64,000 bases of DNA, from contig NZ_JAIXZS010000052.1 in the NCBI RefSeq assembly GCF_027489515.1, positions 1-64,000 of the forward strand, written 5' to 3'. The DNA comes from Novosphingobium sp. Lineage in GTDB: Bacteria > Pseudomonadota > Alphaproteobacteria > Sphingomonadales > Sphingomonadaceae. Under the pieces are notes generated by a model. It was not told the origin of the DNA and did not search any database. It saw only the letters and a program-made list of their open reading frames with translations. Shown piece by piece: positions 63,092-64,000 of the stretch (its first letter is position 1; the number at the start of each line of letters is the position of its first letter). A program made the position numbers and the translations under genes.

Positions 63092-63619
63092 TTACTTCTT
63101 GCGCACCCACTTGAGGTCGTAGTCGGTCGTCCACGTGGCCCCGCCGTCGTTGCTGCCGATGGCGAGTTCGCGCACCGTGCCGTCGGGCATGGCATAGAGC
63201 GTCCAGTGCCGCAGCCGCACCCGCTTCTCGCCATTGGGGCCATCCGGCAGCGGCTTCTCGGTGACGTAACGCATCTCGCCGGGCTTCACGAGATTGCCGC
63301 GAAACACGGTCGCCGCGCCGTCATCGGTGGCCCAGGTATAGCCCCATGAGCCGAGCAGCCGCGAATAGTTGAACAGGCCGATGCCGTTGCCGGTGGGGTG
63401 GCCGTCGGTCTTCTTCCAATGCTCCTCGATCGCGCAATCGTTGAGGATCAGCGTCATCGTCACTTCGTCGGTCTTCGTGGTCCCGGTATAGACGTCCCAG
63501 CTGCCGACGGTGAAATCGAGCTCGCGGAACTTGGGATCATTCTTGCAGGTATCGGCGGTCTGCGCGGCCGCGGGTGCGGCTAGGGCAACGAGGGTGGCGG
63601 CAAGCAGCGGACGAAGCAT
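63092..63619 (-). CDS. Secreted hypothetical protein, lipocalin-like/DUF1579-type
   Basis: The 175-residue protein has a signal peptide (MLRPLLAATLVALAAPAAAQ). A compact beta domain follows with FRELDFTVGSWDVYTG, a long middle and an end ...TTDYDLKWVRKK. The FDFLVGSWDV-like start is typical of DUF1579/heme-binding-like small exported proteins. It has a GGAG ribosome site upstream of ATG 63619. It converges on the phosphatase gene. Confidence 0.75.
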   Translation of the reverse strand: MLRPLLAATLVALAAPAAAQTADTCKNDPKFRELDFTVGSWDVYTGTTKTDEVTMTLILNDCAIEEHWKKTDGHPTGNGIGLFNYSRLLGSWGYTWATDDGAATVFRGNLVKPGEMRYVTEKPLPDGPNGEKRVRLRHWTLYAMPDGTVRELAIGSNDGGATWTTDYDLKWVRKK

Positions 63620-63733
63620 CGGCGGTCTCCTGTCGAAGTCTGCGCGATGAGGCCGCAATTTCGGCGATTGCGCAAGGCCACTTTGCGATTACAAATCATG
63701 GCAAGGCGCCGGACAGGATTGGGGGACGCAGGC

Positions 63734-64000
63734 ATGGGCGAATGGTCGGACAAGGAACTCGGACTCCATTTGCCGATCGCGCGGCGTGACTTCATCGGCG
63801 GCGTCGCGGCAGGCGCGGCTCTGGCGGCGGCGCCCAAGGCGATGGCTGAGGCGGCATCGGCAACCCCTGCCGGCTCTGCTGATTATCCCCCGTCGCTCAC
63901 CGGCCTGCGCGGCCAGTATCCCGGCTCGTTCGAGGCCGCCCACATGGCGCGCGACGGCGATTTCGCCGGGTCCCTCGCGGCGGACGACAGCGGCGAGCAC
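63734..64000 (+). CDS. Tat-exported FAD-dependent oxidoreductase, N-terminal part (spermidine dehydrogenase-like)
   Basis: The first 89 residues are present; the gene runs off the window. The frame has a twin-arginine signal in the IARRDFIGGVAAGAA stretch, then YPPSLTGLRGQYPGSFEAAH. This phrase is typical of NAD(P)-binding / spermidine-dehydrogenase-like flavoproteins just before their GxGxxG site. The ATG at 63734 follows a GGGGGACGCAGG run. The Rossmann motif itself is not visible, so it is inferred. It is divergent from the gene at 63092-63619. Confidence 0.75.
   Translation, partial: MGEWSDKELGLHLPIARRDFIGGVAAGAALAAAPKAMAEAASATPAGSADYPPSLTGLRGQYPGSFEAAHMARDGDFAGSLAADDSGEH

Overview
The window is a high-GC chromosomal segment of an alphaproteobacterium, most likely a member of Sphingomonadales (Novosphingobium/Erythrobacteraceae-like). 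This rests on a class I lysyl-tRNA synthetase, the rpmF-plsX-fabH-ihfA-merR order, a stand-alone CobT, a TonB-dependent receptor of sphingomonad style, globin-coupled chemoreceptors, and many TTG/GTG starts with short stop/start overlaps. Placement is by gene content only. I see no rRNA, tRNA, CRISPR array, transposase or phage structural gene. The whole window reads as chromosome, with a few small atypical patches.

Layout. 1-3.3 kb: the end of a transaldolase gene, cobT, an AT-rich islet with one small winged-helix gene under what looks like an autoregulated promoter, and a nitroreductase. 3.4-8.6 kb: a CHASE2 adenylate cyclase with a FecR-like partner, then cysS coupled to a RES-domain gene and a small secreted protein. 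8.6-12.9 kb: a 2-hydroxyacid dehydrogenase, an acetolactate-synthase-like ThDP enzyme and an aldehyde dehydrogenase, with a nested G/C-rich inverted repeat between the last two.

13.1-23.0 kb is the most unusual part. Four genes joined by 1-4 nt overlaps encode a membrane-anchored pentaheme cytochrome, a secreted protein with two GlcG/HbpS domains, a large outer-membrane beta-barrel candidate, and a 1517-residue exported protein with ten CXXCH haem sites followed by an LVIVD-type beta-propeller. Together they look like a trans-envelope electron conduit (a porin-cytochrome-type system) that I do not recognise as a described system.

23.0-33.0 kb: two small sphingomonad proteins diverging from an S24-type repressor across paired operator-like repeats; an MBL hydrolase; a MAPEG protein; the rpmF-plsX-fabH lipid operon; ihfA-merR; a GST; sixA; and a DinG/XPD-like helicase. 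33.2-46.3 kb: a solitary flagellin, a PH-like membrane protein, a second nitroreductase, lysS, a fatty-acid desaturase, a prolyl-hydroxylase-like enzyme, a MarR regulator with a 20-bp palindrome upstream, a divergent Mpl-like/LdcA murein-recycling pair, fabD-fabG and dnaN.

46.4-64 kb: tandem globin-coupled chemoreceptors, an amidohydrolase/alcohol-dehydrogenase pair, a PhaZ-like hydrolase, a PAS-GGDEF-EAL-PilZ protein, DUF4197, an MDR reductase, an M20 peptidase, a TonB receptor coupled to an alkaline-phosphatase-superfamily enzyme, a secreted protein, and the start of a Tat-exported spermidine-dehydrogenase-like protein. Signalling genes (cAMP, c-di-GMP, haem-based gas sensing) and redox genes are frequent, which suits a motile aerobe that tracks oxygen or redox state; that link is inference.
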